From Ascaphus truei (taxonomy: Eukaryota; Chordata; Amphibia; Anura; Ascaphidae): a stretch of DNA of 64,000 nucleotides. Both the position numbers and the translations under genes were made by a program. The stretch lies in NCBI GenBank assembly GCA_036426205.1, contig CM071568.1:123339149-123403148 (forward strand). The letters run 5' to 3'. Positions 25,030 through 38,280 of the stretch are shown piece after piece (position 1 is the first letter of the stretch; every line of letters begins with the position of its first letter). Under the pieces are notes generated by a model. The model saw only the letters and a program-made list of their open reading frames with translations, was not told where the DNA came from and searched no databases.

Positions 25030-26130
25030 ACCAACTAGTGTCTGGTCCATCCCTATCTAAAGCGCCGATGAACCCAGCAAAGGCGAAACCCGTTGCTTCA
25101 CAATTCTGGCCGTTGCACCACTAGAGGAGCCGGAAGTGACGTTGTAGAGCCCTGACTCCGGCACGCGGAGACCAGCGACCACCTACCCTTACCACCGAGC
25201 GAAACTTCCCTATGTTTTTAGTGTCATTCCTTTGAGTGCTTTATTTATTGTTCAGCACTAGTTTGTTTTTATTATTAGTCTTTCAGCATCTATCTTCATC
25301 TGCCCCCGACTACGGCTCTCACAAACGCTGCATTTTTTTTTTAATTCATTTCTTTCTGCATGGAGATAGACGCCTTCCCTGAACTTTAAAGAAGACCACG
25401 AGTACAAAAACAATCGCAAAACCTAAAGAAGTTAAAGATACCTCTAACCAGTGTGTACTCACACTGGTCCTGTGAAGTAGTTTCAATCTATATTTTTACT
25501 TCAGTCATTATCCCCCCTCCTTGACTTTCATCCCACACTCCCTGTTTCCCTCATCCCCCCCTGCCCTGCTCCACCTTACATAGTGGTTATACATGGTTTA
25601 ATTAGATTGAATTTATTATTTGTTTGTGTCTATCTGAGGCATTGCAGCATCATTAGACTCCTCTTTGGAGTTCTGGTGATTCATCACCAGAGACTTGGAA
25701 AAGGTGATAGCAAGATATCTCTAACAGTAGACACTCTCACATTAGGCCGCCCCCGTGTGAGTGATGGATCATACCTATAATTCTTCCCATTACCTCCCCT
25801 TACCCCCTCACGTCTTTGTTGCACTTATTATTATTATTTCATTGATTAAAAACTGCTTTCTTTCTGTGAGAGGGAGACCTCTACTAGAGGAGAATTCGAG
25901 TTGCAGTGAGAAGTATAGAAAACATCCCCGAACCCGTGCAAACGACGACAACTAAAGAAGAAATCACATCATCGAGGATAACTGGAAGTAAAATATCCCC
26001 TTGATGTAATATAGAAACTTGCACAAGGGGGCCCGTGTAGTGATATATACTTTCTATAACCATATATATTTGCCCGCTCACTGAGTCCACTCCCAGTTGA
26101 TGAATCAACTGGGGTTGATTTCACCCCACT
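25030..26130. repeat. Hairpin-rich segment, unit 1
   Basis: Counterpart of 45540-46502. The perfect hairpins persist despite indel noise elsewhere: ACCAGTGTG/CACACTGGT near 25448, GGTGAT/ATCACC near 25675, AGAGG/CCTCT near 25867 and CCCAGTTGAT/ATCAACTGGG near 26093. Confidence 0.75.
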
Positions 26131-27890
26131 GGTCAACCAGCTAAGAAGATTTGCCTTCCTTAAACAAAAACAAAACCTTTTTTCAAACCCTTCAAAACAA
26201 ACAAAACAGCATCACTTCCCTCATACTGTGCTCCCGCCCCCACTTTGCTCCCCATACTGGGTCTCCCCCCATTTTTCTGTGTTCCATTGCTAATTAAGAT
26301 AGGGTCCTGGATAGATCCTGTTGGGGTCCGATTCACAGGAGGCAAATCACAAGAAAGACTACACGTAATTTCAACAGCCGTATTATAATACCTTTTTACC
26401 CATTTTACTTACTGACTTACTGACTCACAACCACACCACATAGAGATAGCACACCAACAACACCCAAACATCCCGGGTAGTTTTCCATCTTACTACTTTT
26501 CCTCCCCGGCCCAACCGTTTTTTCCCGGCCAAACCGGGTTTCCAGCTCTCACCACCAGCTGCGTGCCTCCCTCACAAGGACAGCAGTGCCTCATCTCTTC
26601 CTCTCTCCAAAATCTGCTCGCACACGGCAACAATGAGAGCGAGGCGGCCCTGGCCGCCTGCCTGAAATGAGGGAAGAAGCCGACTCAGCACAGGACAGTG
26701 CCCACTGGAGAAGAGGTTCCACAGCCTCAGGGTAAACATGTAGGGTGGAGTGAGAGGGCAGAGTGTGTGTAAGGGTTGAGGGAAGTGAGGAGAGGGGGGA
26801 ATAGTGTGGAGGGGGTCTCTCCCTCCCTTTTCCTACTTGTTTTCTCCCTCCGCTTCTTTCTTCTTCTTTTTTATTCCTCCTTGGGAATGTGCATGGTGCT
26901 CAAACCAAAACAAACGCAGACTGTTCTGATACGCCCTAACTTTAAGATATGATTTTCAAAAAAAAAATCTTCTCTCCGGAACCAAAATCCTTTTTTTGTT
27001 TGGCTGTAGATGCATAATAAAAAGGTCATAAACGACAGAGGGCGAAGAGGAAAAGGAAGACATTAAAAAACAAGAAGTGTCCCATTGTTAATATATTGCA
27101 TGACAAACATTAACTTGGCGATTTTGCCTTAAATGAAACATAACAATCGTCTCTTTCATACAGAATACAATGTACAACCATATTTTCAGTTAAACTTAAC
27201 ACTAACGAGATACAACACACTAAGTATTCATCTATAATTTAGAAATGGGAGAGCTCAATGTGAAATAATAAAAAGTAGTTGTGATTATCAGTATTCTAAA
27301 AAAAAAAAAACTAATGTAAGTTTAGCATTTAAGAGAAATATAAAAACATTTTCACCGAAAGCACAACCAAGAAACTCATTCTGAATCCATTGTAAAAAAA
27401 AAAAAAATTATTTACATATAATTGATAGATAAAAGGCAAAATTAGGAATTGTCTTGTTTTTTTTTTTTTAATTTAAATGGACTAAAACCCTTCTGTGTTT
27501 AAGAAGCTGTAACCCATTGGTGGGCCCTATATAAAATCCGTCCCGAGGCAGACATAACGGCATACGGTCCTTGGAGCTTTTACACTGTCAGCCAGCCCCC
27601 AAACTGCTTGGCGCACCCAGAAGCCCTGCTCTCACCAGTGGGCAGAGGGAGTGAGAGTGGCTGTTGTTAGATCACAGGTTGCTCCCACTCCCTATGTTGG
27701 AGTGGGAACAGTTTATCCAGCATGCGGCATTAAGAAGAAGAAGCCGACTAAGAAGGTGAGAGGGGGGGGCAGGTAGAAGAAGCTTCTATATACAATTGGG
27801 TATGTGTGGCCGCTTTAGAGAGGCCTAAGACGGCACCCTGGCCCTTGAGGTAATATCAGGTTGTCTAACCATCGGCTTTATGTGCCATAA
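26131..27890. other. Non-genic unit DNA (copy 1)
   Basis: Collinear with 46503-47940. It includes a pyrimidine-rich tract (26813-26880) where unit 2 is purine-rich (46975-47045), and a hairpin CCCACTCC/GGAGTGGG near 27687. No gene seen. Confidence 0.35.
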
Positions 27891-27899
27891 TACCTTGGT

Positions 27900-28140
27900 G
27901 GTGAGTGGCTTCCGTGAGCCCGGGTTCAATTCCCGGTGTTGTCTCCTGTGAAACCCTTGGGCAAGTCCACTTTATCTTCCTCCCTGTGAATCCTCCCTGT
28001 GCCCCTCAGACACCAAAATCATAGATTGTAGTCCCGGGCGGGCAGGGACACGAGGTGTCTCCAAAAATGTGTCTCTGGTCAAAAGTGCTACATAAAACTA
28101 CTGCAGTGCTAATACAATAACAATTATCCATTATTATTGG
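27900..28140 (+). mobile_element. tRNA-derived MIR-like SINE, unit 1
   Basis: Noisy counterpart of 47953-48158: agtggctt, gggttcaattcccgg (box B), gcaagtcca-type core, caccaaaatcatagattgta, and a tail with gtgctaatacaa then ATT repeats. Confidence 0.85.
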
Positions 28141-29919
28141 ATTACAGTAAAAGTAAAAAAACCCCATTTCAGAACACACCCCCAATCCCATTCAATATAC
28201 GGACAGTTTGTTTTTTTACTGTGGTCAAAAATCGCTGTGCATGCATATTTTAGATTTGAGAGTAGTCAAAAAACCATTTGATCAGATCACCAAACAAGGA
28301 AAGCAAATAAAATACGTTGGTGATTTTGACATTATCTATATATAAATAAACTTTAACAAACAGCAATGGTATCATTTAAATTAGCAATATAATTTCAGTG
28401 CACTTTTTTATATTCAGCTTTCTTAAGTGCCGATATTTTCAGTGTATTTTGATGTTGGGGGTTATTTTTTTGGTCATAGAACACTCAACTTGGGTTTTAA
28501 ATTAAAGCCTCCTTACTGTGCTTAATTAGAACGGTTTCCGGCTAGTAGTTTTCCATGACTGTGATTTTGCCTCGTGGTATATGTCAACGTTTACTTAATA
28601 TAAGACAGGTGTTTCAGTATAATGTATTTGAATTTTATGGCTGGGATTGGATATCACAACCAATCGAATCTATCCGCAATAGTATATATCCAATCACAAA
28701 AAACTCAATAATCCCGGCATTAGTTTTTGACATTGACGAGAATGACTATGGACTTCAGTGAATCGCCCCTATGCAATCGAACCTAAAGGAATCGGCAAAA
28801 CCACCCTATGCCATCGAACCTTCTTCCTCAAATTCTGTGTTTTATTTGCCTTCTTTTGCATCAATGTATCAAGGTATAGTTGCCTAGTGTCGAGAACGGT
28901 TGTACAGAGTCGGTTGACAGACATACGCTATATAAATCAATTTTCCTTTAAAGTCCTTTCTGTGACCTCCCCATCAAGTATCACTTGTTTTCCCTTTCTT
29001 TCGTTTCAGAGTTAAAACACACCAAGACAGGTTTTACAAAACGTCTAATTTAATAATGTCCGTACCACAGATTTAAAAAAAAAATTTTTTTTAAGTCATC
29101 AGTTTGATAAATAATGACACAATCAGCAAAATACTTTAATATATCGGTATTTGTATATACCAACATTGCTATCATGAGGAGGAGAACATTGTAGGGGCAG
29201 TAGAGTTCAAAAGTATGATGCCACAGTGGTTTGTTTCACTATTTAATTCAATTCCGCAGAATAGCAGAAACATTGGGTTTTTATTCCCGTGGGGGGCCTA
29301 ACACCAGTCCCCCCTTCCACACAAGGTGCCTATTGCAACTATTTGTTAATAAATGACCCGCACACATCCTACTAAAGGATTTCCATAAGAGGAACTTTGG
29401 AAATCATTTTAGGAAGTGTGAGTTGAGTCATTGAAAATATACTTTGCATAAATCATTAGCATATCTCCCGAATCCGAGGTGTGCTCCTTTTTTATTTGTA
29501 ATGGAAGTTTGAGGGGATACTAGAGGATTATCTATTCTCTCTATACTAAATAGGTGTCCCTTCAATTAGATGGGCGGATTTCACAAATATTGTAGGCCAG
29601 ATCCGATGGCAGATTAGGATGCATCCGCCCACATTTTTTTTTTAATCCCCAACCCGCTTTCAGATTTTCTATGTCAGATCTGATTTTTGACAAGTTCGCC
29701 CCATCCAAACTATTTACGACACAAACAAGTAAGGCAGGATCCATTTCCTGCATTAATTAATTGGCAACCCAATTATAAATGACAGATCATGTTTTAAAGG
29801 TATATTAAACTCAAATGCATGTGTAGTGATGTTTCTGAATTGTAGAGTGAGCCATAGACTCTTTTCCAGTTGCAGCTCAGTATTTTTCATGTGAACTCTG
29901 TATGTTCACCTCTTATATT
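28141..29919. other. Non-genic unit DNA (copy 1)
   Basis: AT-rich, collinear with 48159-49690. Includes an A/T mirror tract near 29072-29092. No gene seen. Confidence 0.35.
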
Positions 29920-29924
29920 AAATA

Positions 29925-31110
29925 ACAGGGTCCCTCCCCCGGTCCCCTGGTCCCCGGTTCCTCCGCTACACCGCTACAGCTGGGAAAGTTGCAGTTCTGC
30001 GACCGTGGCGGAAGCTGTGGCAGGCGACCCTGTCCCGGAGGCATCGGCGGCTTTCGCGTAGGTGGGCGTCGCCATCTAGGATTTCGTCGCCCCAGTGTAC
30101 GCGCGCAAAGTGGCCATTCTCGAGAGGGCTTCCGCGGGGACTACAACCTAATGCAGAGGGGCAGGGATCAAGTGACCGATAAGGGCCAATAGATAGGGCT
30201 GCGAGGATCCCTGCTGCTCCAGAAAGGATACAATTTTGCGCCCTGAGACACGCCTGTCGTAGCGGGACATCAGAGGTTAGGGTGTGCCGTTGCACGGTGG
30301 GTGTCATTGGCCCCTGCTCTAGGGCCATCGACCCCCTTATTCCCCAAGCAAGGCCCGACTCACCTCAAGCTTGTTAGTTGCTGCAAGGGACAGGCCCATC
30401 CTTTAAGGACACTTGGCCCCTTGGAGTACAGTGTGAGGGACACAGCCAGGACAAGACGGCTAGCATCAACGGCCTCCGGTGGTCTGGGACCAGACATCAG
30501 CTAACATATGAGAGTCTTCATTGTGGGATTCTCCATCTGGACCAAAAACACCACCCAACCCGGGGGGTGGAGGCAAGACTTCGTCGTCGCTGACCACAAC
30601 CATCGCTGGATCAGTGGATCCTATCCTTACGTTGTGGCGTACTCGTGTCTGGAGCACCCGTCAGTTAACGTCTCCCTCGAAAGTGCCACCAACTGTGTCA
30701 CACGCTAGAGGGGCCAGCGCTGTCTCCCACACTTTGGTGTGTGGCTACTGTGGACACCGGGTGTTTTGGGTACCCAGGGGCCTCTAGGTTACTTGGGACT
30801 GGGTTACCAGGTATGGACTGTGTTGAAGGGCAACGGCCATGTGTTGGGCCTAGTGGTGGTTGGTACTACCATTGTTATTCTAACATGCATAAACTGTTAC
30901 TTTTACCGTGGTGTGTTTTATTGCATGGGTCCTGTAACGGGTTATCCAACATAGTTAGGAGCCCGTACAGGTGGATGCACCGTTACCCTACGTAATCAGG
31001 CACACCCCAGGCTCCCAGCAGCGGAGGCCCAGGCCCTGTGAGCCGCAGGTATGCCAGCACTACACGGTAGCCGTCTCTATCTCCCAGCAAGGGGTGGGGG
31101 GGAAAGTGCG
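29925..31110. repeat. GC-rich block, possibly LTR-like, unit 1
   Basis: Noisy counterpart of 49700-50880. Frames of up to 120 codons on both strands are not conserved between the copies. Confidence 0.4.
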
Positions 31111-32116
31111 CTAGCAAGTAATAAAAACTTATACCATATTGCCACTTTCCCTCGCCCTCCTCAATTTGTAGCATGGCAATTTTTCTTTCCTCATATTTAA
31201 GTTGTTTGCTCTTCATTTATTGTCCTGTGCCTGGTTGAGCTTTGTGTTTGACAAATGTTTTAGACGTGTTTTTAGTATATTATTTTTTTTAGCTAGTCAA
31301 ACAAACATAAAACAACCAACCCCTTATAATGTCCCTTATTGCAGGTTGCGAAGTTTTGACCCTTGCCCCCCCTGCTGCTCGCTTTGGCGTCAATGGCAAA
31401 GAGAATGTAACATACCCATGGGTTACCATGGCGAACGCGTCGCCGAAGATCAGGTAAGAGAGCTGCCAGAGCCTCGCGCTGTTCCCCCCGGTTCTTCCTG
31501 GCCCTGCTAGCTACAAGGGCATAGGAGAACAAAACGTTTTATTTTTTTTCCCCCTTTCCCAGTTTTGGACCGGACTGATAACAACTGGAGTTTGTTGGAG
31601 GGGAACAGACCGTTTATTACTTATGACATGTAAGGTCTGTATTAATTGTATCTTTTACATAAAACACTATATCTTTTTTACTGATAGTTCTCTCGTTTGG
31701 TCTAATTTGACCCCGCTGATCACGGGAGATTTGAGACGTGGCAGAGAGGTCAACAAGACTGGCATTAGGAGACCTAGGGATCAGATGCAGTAACTACTAA
31801 AAAAATCATTGCTTTCTTTCTGCTTTAGGAAAGCATCAAACCTTTTAGAATTACATTTTCATGATACCAGATTACATAAGATAACACTGTTACTTCATCA
31901 CCTTTTCTGTTCTTCTCATCAGGATCCTATTTCAATCCTACTCTGCGGTGTTTTCGGTGTTAAGAGTGTGCAATCAATATTTCCCCGTTTAACGCATCCA
32001 TGTTTAAATGTCTCCCATTAACCCTTGCACTCATGCTTGCAAGTAGAAATTGGGGATTGCAGTGGTCCACCACACATCCGAAAAAAAAAAAACTAGAACC
32101 TAGTAGCAAATAAACG
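31111..32116. other. Non-genic unit DNA (copy 1)
   Basis: Collinear with 50881-51824. No gene seen. The short string ggttaccatggcgaacgcg near 31422 is shared in both copies. Confidence 0.35.
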
Positions 32117-32429
32117 CAGCGGTGGCAAAGTGTGGGGGGGGGGGGGCGCACTGGATTTGTCTTGGGGGGGGCGCAGGTTGATTTGCAGAGGCCCAGTGCT
32201 CCTTCCCCGAGGCATAATAAATGAAATCTAGGGGGATTCGTGGGGGGAGTCCCCTGCAACTCTAAAACTTACCTGGACTCTGCCGGCATACTCGAGTCCA
32301 TGGCAAAACGCGACGTCAATGACTCCACGGGGTCATGTGAACGTCCAACTTGGTAAGGATGGGGACTCAGCACGGAGTGGATCAGGCAGGGGGGAGGGGA
32401 CCCAGCAAAAAAAGTTTGCAATGCCCCTG
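32117..32429. mobile_element. hAT MITE, unit 1
   Basis: Counterpart of 51825-52177. Ends cagcggtggcaaag and gtttgcaatgcccctg are flanked by caaataaacg and caaataacg, the noisy 8 bp duplication. The G-run is much shorter here (about 14 G). Confidence 0.8.
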
Positions 32430-34717
32430 CCAAATAACGCATGCGAAGTATATCACTTGATGATACATGAGGTGGGAACTCACACTTTCCCTCCAATAAA
32501 ATCAACAGCCTTTTTTTCCAAATCGTTGTTTTGCTTAAGAAGTGATGTGAAACCTGGGACGCTTGATGTGAAAAATGTTCTATTTGTTGTCAGTGGGTAT
32601 TGGTCTCAGCCATGAGAAGAAACAGACCAAAGCGTGGAACTATACTTTAAACATTTATAAGCATAAAAAGGAACATTTACATAGTGTCCATATAAGCTTA
32701 GGTATATAGGAACTAATGTTTGCCCACTATGGCTGCAACACAGCCCGCCCGTCTGATCCGGCGTCTCCTCCCCCAAACACTTCAGTTGTCGTACTACTCC
32801 CGTTTTCTATTAGCGACGGAGCAGAGGTCTGGAAACAGTTCAGGATCTATTGGGCAGGTCTCGGCAGACATCCGGCAAGGCAACTATCAAGCGACCCAAT
32901 GCTTTTCACCTAGTCATCGTTCGCACTAGTGAAACTCGTAATCTTCCGTGAAATTTGGGTTTTGCTGGAGAGTCCCATTTAGTACCAGTTAACATATACA
33001 TACCTTCCAAAACACACCTCTAATACAACAGGTATGTACCTACCTAGATCCTGGGAATAGCAAATGTAAACAATTTAAAATAATGCGTTATATATAACAA
33101 AATTCAGTTAGTACCCAGATGCCCTCTTTATAGAGCAGTATTTTTGAGAGTAATATAAAGTAAATGGTTATCTATAACTCCTTGTTCCCACATCCTCCCC
33201 ACATAGTTCAGGGTGTGCGACTTACTTGCAAACTGTTAGTGAACGTTAAAAAAAAATCTATTTTCGGCAAATCAATTTCGCAGGTTTGAAAAAGGTGCGA
33301 AAAGGTTCACACATCTGTATTGCTACCCAGAATTTAGGATTAAAAAGAACATATTTTCTGTTTATGAATAAATATATTTCTATTTCTTTCTCCCTCCGCC
33401 TCTCCCCCCCGCCAAAAAAAATTGTAGGAGCTGGGGTAGGTCGGGTTACCACGATGTTCCCAAGGAAGGTGAACCGACCCTCCCCCTCAAGAAACACCAA
33501 CACAAAACAGGGTCCTGGATTGCGGCTCCAAGAGAAAAAAAAAAAAGCCCCTTCCAAAATGTGGTATTGTTAAAACCAGAGAAAAAAGAAAGTGCTTTTA
33601 CACATGAAACCATATTGTTTATTAGGACTCAGTTAAATACGACATTTTAAAAATTCACACAGGCCTCACCAATCCTACTACTTTTATTAGCGAAAATCTG
33701 CCATTATAAAATGATCAAAGCCTTGCCCGATTTACCGGCAGATATTGCAAAGATCTACTACAACATCAGAAAGAAATAATTGGCAAAAGGCATAACAATT
33801 CTTATTAAAAATGCTACAAATTCCATCTTTTTCTGATTTTAAATCTCTGCCTGATCTGCACGGCCCTTAAACAATCCCCCGTAGGAAGTCTGCCCTGGTC
33901 TTAGTTTCAGAAGCCCCAGTTCAGAAAAATATGGCCTACTGGGTAAAACATGGGTATGTTCAAAAGTGAGACACGCAGGTGGTCAAGTGTGAAGGTTACC
34001 ACTTCCTGTTTTATTTACATCCGCAGGGTACCATTTCTTTTTAAACCTACAAATTTATGGTTAGAATAGCCACTTTTTTGCATAAAGAAAAAAAATATTT
34101 AGGCAGGGCCCATTGCTCTGCCTCTCTACTTTCGAAGGCACAATATGTTGCACATATTCGTAAAACGGAAATTTACATTTTATACTTCAGTTTCAGTCCC
34201 TGTGGGACAGGTCATTATCATGGGGGTAAAATCACTGTAACAGCCTGAGTTAGACAATAACTTCTTGTTTAGGCTGCATAGAGGGGGGCATCATTGCCCA
34301 TCCCTCGTCCCGTCAGTTTATCGTCTGTCATAGCCTTTTAAAGGAAACAAAACATATTTAAGAAGAAAGCAAAGAGCACTTGAAGAAACCTGAAATCCTC
34401 AGAACGGGTACATTTCCGAATTTTTCTTCTCCATCCTTTACGGCAGTCATAATAATGGTATTTTCCCAGAGCTTTTAGACACATGGAGGAATACGTATCT
34501 TTGATGGAAATCTTGCTTGAAGCACACCATTCATTTCAAATGTTTACTTTTGCTGACGATTGACATCAAACTGTAAATGCTTTGAAAAGTGTGTGAAGCA
34601 GACAAGTTGCTGCTTTAATTAAAAATATTTCCTTCACAGAGGCACGAGTCCTTTTCTGCCAGGGGTTGCCATAGAGAGCTTATAATGAATTTGTAAATTA
34701 GGGAAGAAAACTCACAT
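32430..34717. other. Non-genic unit DNA (copy 1)
   Basis: Collinear with 52186-54400. Holds the imperfect hairpin near 32893-32930, where unit 2 has a perfect one (52632-52669). No gene seen. Confidence 0.35.
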
Positions 34718-34832
34718 CCTTTCAAAGTTGTTTTTTTAAAAACAGAAAATGCTAAAAGTATTTTTCTTACTACAGAACTGATTTATTAAAAAAAAACACA
34801 CATGCAGGATATTGACTGACCTGCAGCTTTAA
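34718..34832. mobile_element. MITE 3' half with TTAA target duplication
   Basis: This is identical in layout to 932-1038 and ends CTGCAGCT then TTAA (34829-34832), then aagataattgg, the true flank shared with 13550. It shows the right terminus of the MITE and its TTAA duplication. Confidence 0.75.
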
Positions 34833-36657
34833 GATAATTGGCAATTAGCCTGAAAAAAAAAAAACTAAGGAAAAGAAAGGGACCCAGGGAAAGGGTTAAA
34901 AAAAAAAAAAAAAAACACGGCTTCTGAAGTATACATACCATCATACAAACCCTGTTTATATTAAGTAGCATGAGGAATCTCCACAGAAGATCTAACAAAT
35001 CAACTAGATTGCATAGAACATAGAAGGCATATCCTGCTTTTAGGAATCATAGGCAGCACCAGTGTGGCCTTTTTCCATACCCGTGTCCCTTACATTGCGG
35101 ATGGAGTAGCATCAAATGACCAGAGTAAACTCACACTGTAGTGAGATCATGTTCAGGTAAGCAGGAAGGGTAAGACCACACATGCTTATCTCCCACTTGC
35201 CAAATTAGTGTATTGAGACATTTGGGGACTTCAGGCAAGTCTTCTCATTCTCCTATGCATATGGAAGCCTGAGGCACCCTGTACCAAGATGCATCAGCAA
35301 AACCTGTGAGGAGAGAACCTACCCCCTTGACCAGTAGGACAAACTTAACTGCTGTGAGGAGGAGAGCAGGGAGCCTTGATGAGGCTGTTGAAAGTTTTTT
35401 GTCCTACCACCCAAGTGGTCGGGTTATGGTAGTGGCATACAGTAGTTTGGACGTAGAGAGAAATAAGCACTTTTTATCTGCTAAATTTTGTGTTTTGAAA
35501 CACCGTACAGTATGGCAATTCACTTATTTAGGCCAAGGCAACAAATCTTAGTCACACCTTCTACAGATATCTGATCTTTAGGAAAATATGCATGCCTGTT
35601 CCTGTGCAAACATTCCCCAATCTTTGCACCGGCATGTTTCAAAACTACTATTCCAATTGCAAACTGGTGGATTTGGAATGTGCTTTGCTTCAATGCAAAA
35701 AAACTAATTTATTGCAGGAAAAGATAAGATTACAATGACATTACTCACATTTAGGCCGTTTTGTATTGTATTGTATTTCTTTATTTATATAGCGGCATTA
35801 ATGTACATAGCGCTTCACAGTAGTAATACATGTGGTAATCAAATAAATAACAGATAATATAAATAACAGATCATGGGAATAAGTGCTTTAGACATAAGCG
35901 TAACATTAAGGAAGAGGAGTCCCTGCCCCGAGGAGCTTACAGTCTAATTGGTAGGTAGGGAGAACGTACAGAGACAGTAGGAGGGAGTTCTGGTAAGTGC
36001 GTCTGCAGGGGGCCAAGCTTTATGTATTATGTGTTCAGAATATTCACAGTGCTATTCATATGCTTCTTTAAGCAAGTGTGTCTTAAGGTGGGTCTTAAAG
36101 GTGGATAGAGAGGGTGCTAGTCGGGTACTGAGGGGAAGGGCATTCCAGAGGTGTGGGGCAGTCAGTGAAAAGGTTTAAGGCGGGAGAGGGCTTTAGATAC
36201 AAAGGGGGTAGAAAGAAGACATCCTTGAGAAGAACGCAAGAGTCTGGATTGTGCATAGCGACCAAAATTAGGGCTGAGATGTAAGGAGGGGGCAGAAGAG
36301 TGGTAAAGCTTTAAAATTGAGGAGAAGAATGGAGTGTGAGATGGCGGGATTTGATCGAAACCGGAGAGGGATTTCATGAGGGGAGATGCTGAGACAGATC
36401 TTAGGAAGTAGATGTGATTCTGGCAGCAGCATTTAGGATAGATTGTAGGGAGACAGGTGAGGCAGGAAGGCCGGACACAGGAGGTTACAGTAATCAAGAC
36501 GGGAGAGAAATGAGGGCCTGAGTCAGAGTTTTAGTATAGCATTCGAGCAAAGAGGAAAGGGCGTATCTTTGGTTTATTGCGGAGGAAAAAGCGACAATTT
36601 TTTAGAAATGTTTTGAATGTGAGGGGCGAATGTGAGAGAGGAGTCGATGTGTGACCC

Positions 36658-37704
36658 CTAGGCACGTGCTTGGGCTACTGGGTGAATGATCGGGTGAATG
36701 ATCGTAGTTCCAACAGTAATGTGGAAGGAGGTAGTAGGGCCAGTGTGTGAGGAAGTAATGGAGAGCTCGTTATAAAGCCATGTTGAGTTAAAAGGCGCGG
36801 AGGGCCATCCGGATGATATAGCAGAGAGACATTCAGAAACTTTGGTTTGTACAGCAGTGTAAGTCGGGTGTTGAAAGTATATTTGTGTGTCGTCAGCATA
36901 GAGGTGATATTTAAACCCAAAAGATGTTATTAGGTCACCTAGAGAGAGTGTGTACAGAGAAAAGAGAAGAGGTCCCAGGACAGAGCCCTGGGGTACCCCC
37001 ACAGAGAGATCAATAGAGGAGGAGGAGGTGTTAGCAGAAGAGAAACTGAAAGTACGATGGGAAAGGTAGGATGAGATCCAGGATAGAGCTTTGTTCCGAA
37101 TACCAAGAGTATGGAGAATATGGAGAAGAGGTTGGTCCACGGTGTCAAAAGCTGCAGAGAGGTAGAGTAATATGAGCAGAGTGTAATGACCTCTGTCTTT
37201 GGCAGCATGGAGGTCGTCAGTTATTTTAGTGAAGGCTGTTTCCGTGGAGTGAGCAGTGCTGAAGCCAGATTGTAGAGGGTCTAGGAGAGAATAGGTGTTG
37301 AGAAAATGGAGCAAGCGAGAGAATACAAGACATTCAAGGAGTTTAGAGGCAAAAGGCAGGAGGGAGACAGGTCGATAGTTAGAAAGATAGGTAGGGTCAA
37401 GCTTGCTGTTTTTGAGTAATGGTATGACTGTTGCATGTTTGAAGGAGGATGGAAAGGTTCCAGAGCAGAGGAAGGAGTTAAAAATGTGTGTGAGCGTAGG
37501 GATTGTAGTAGGAGCAAGAGGTTTTAGGAGATGAGAGGGAATGGGGTCAAGAGGGCAAGTGGTAGAGGGAGAAGAGGCGATCAACAGCGACACATCCTCC
37601 TCTGAGACAGTGGAAAAAGAGTCAAGGAAGGCAGGAGGAGAGTTAGGAAGAGGTGTAGGATGGGAGGAAGAAACAGAGGGGATGTTCTGCCGTATGGATT
37701 CCAC
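36658..37704 (-). pseudogene. LINE reverse transcriptase, inactivated
   Basis: A 348-codon frame with the reverse transcriptase blocks in order: [16 protein letters not shown] (about residue 109), [12 protein letters not shown] (146), SAAFDTVD (183), [16 protein letters not shown] (236) and YADDTQIY (269). These identify the L2/CR1 group. In motif A the first catalytic Asp is replaced by Tyr (LLYLSAAFD); the related copy at about 55855 still encodes Asp there. The frame loses phase after residue about 298. The chosen Met is simply the first after the upstream stop; the real protein would start far upstream. The enzyme would have copied its own RNA at a nicked target site. Confidence 0.9.
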
Positions 37705-37731
37705 CTTTTCCTTAAAATAGTCAGCAACGTC

Positions 37732-38184
37732 CTAAGCGAAGATGGAGGAAGGAGAGGCAGCTGAGGGTGGTTTGAGTAGAGTATCAAAGACAGAGAACAG
37801 TCGGCGTGGGTTAGACTTGTGCATGTTGATTAGTGCAAAAAAGTAGGCTTGTTTAGCTTGCGAGAGGGCAGAGTTGAAACAGGATAGCATAAATTTGTAG
37901 TGAAGGAAGTCTGCGAGAGTGTGAGACTTCCTCCAGAGGCGTTCAGAGGAACGAGTGGAGGAACGCAGCATGCATGTGTGGGAATTTAGCCAGGGTCTAG
38001 GGTTAGAAGGGCGAGTGTGGCAGAGAGAAAGCGGGGCATGTAGATCAAGAGACGAGGACAAGACAGAGTTGTAGTTCCTGACCAGGTTGTCGGGGTCTGT
38101 AGCAGAGCTGAGAGAGGAGAGGGGGGAGCGTAAAGTGGACTCAAAGTCAGGTAAGTGAATAGAGCGCAGGTTTCTGCAGAACAA
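37732..38184 (-). pseudogene. LINE ORF2 fragment: region between endonuclease and RT
   Basis: A 150-codon frame lying between the endonuclease and the reverse transcriptase. It contains PRPWLNSHTCMLRSS and KQAYFFALINMHKSNPRRLF, which match the linker typical of L2/CR1 ORF2 proteins (PWLT... and ...NPRKLFSTF motifs). It ends at a TAG (37734-37732). The following frame begins nine codons later in the same phase, so one base change (probably CAG to TAG) separates the two pieces. It has no independent function. Confidence 0.8.
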
Positions 38185-38280
38185 GGGGGTAGATGGAGGT
38201 GGAGAAGGGGAGAAGGGGAGAAGCGAGATAGAGAGAATGAGATGAGATGATGGTCAGAGAGAGGAAAAGGGGAAATGGAG

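Larger units (their letters stand above)
13435..34717 (+). repeat. Duplicated 20 kb unit, copy 1
   Basis: From 13550 to 34717 the sequence is collinear with 34830-54400. Landmarks in the same order include the LINE, the fold-back element, the AT microsatellite, the hairpin-rich segment, the SINE, the GC-rich block and the hAT MITE. Differences are mostly single-base insertions and deletions, often in homopolymers, plus a few larger ones. Copy 1 is about 1.6 kb longer. The copy ends at aactcacat within the first bases of the next LINE and joins directly to ctttcaaag, the unit start. Confidence 0.92.
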
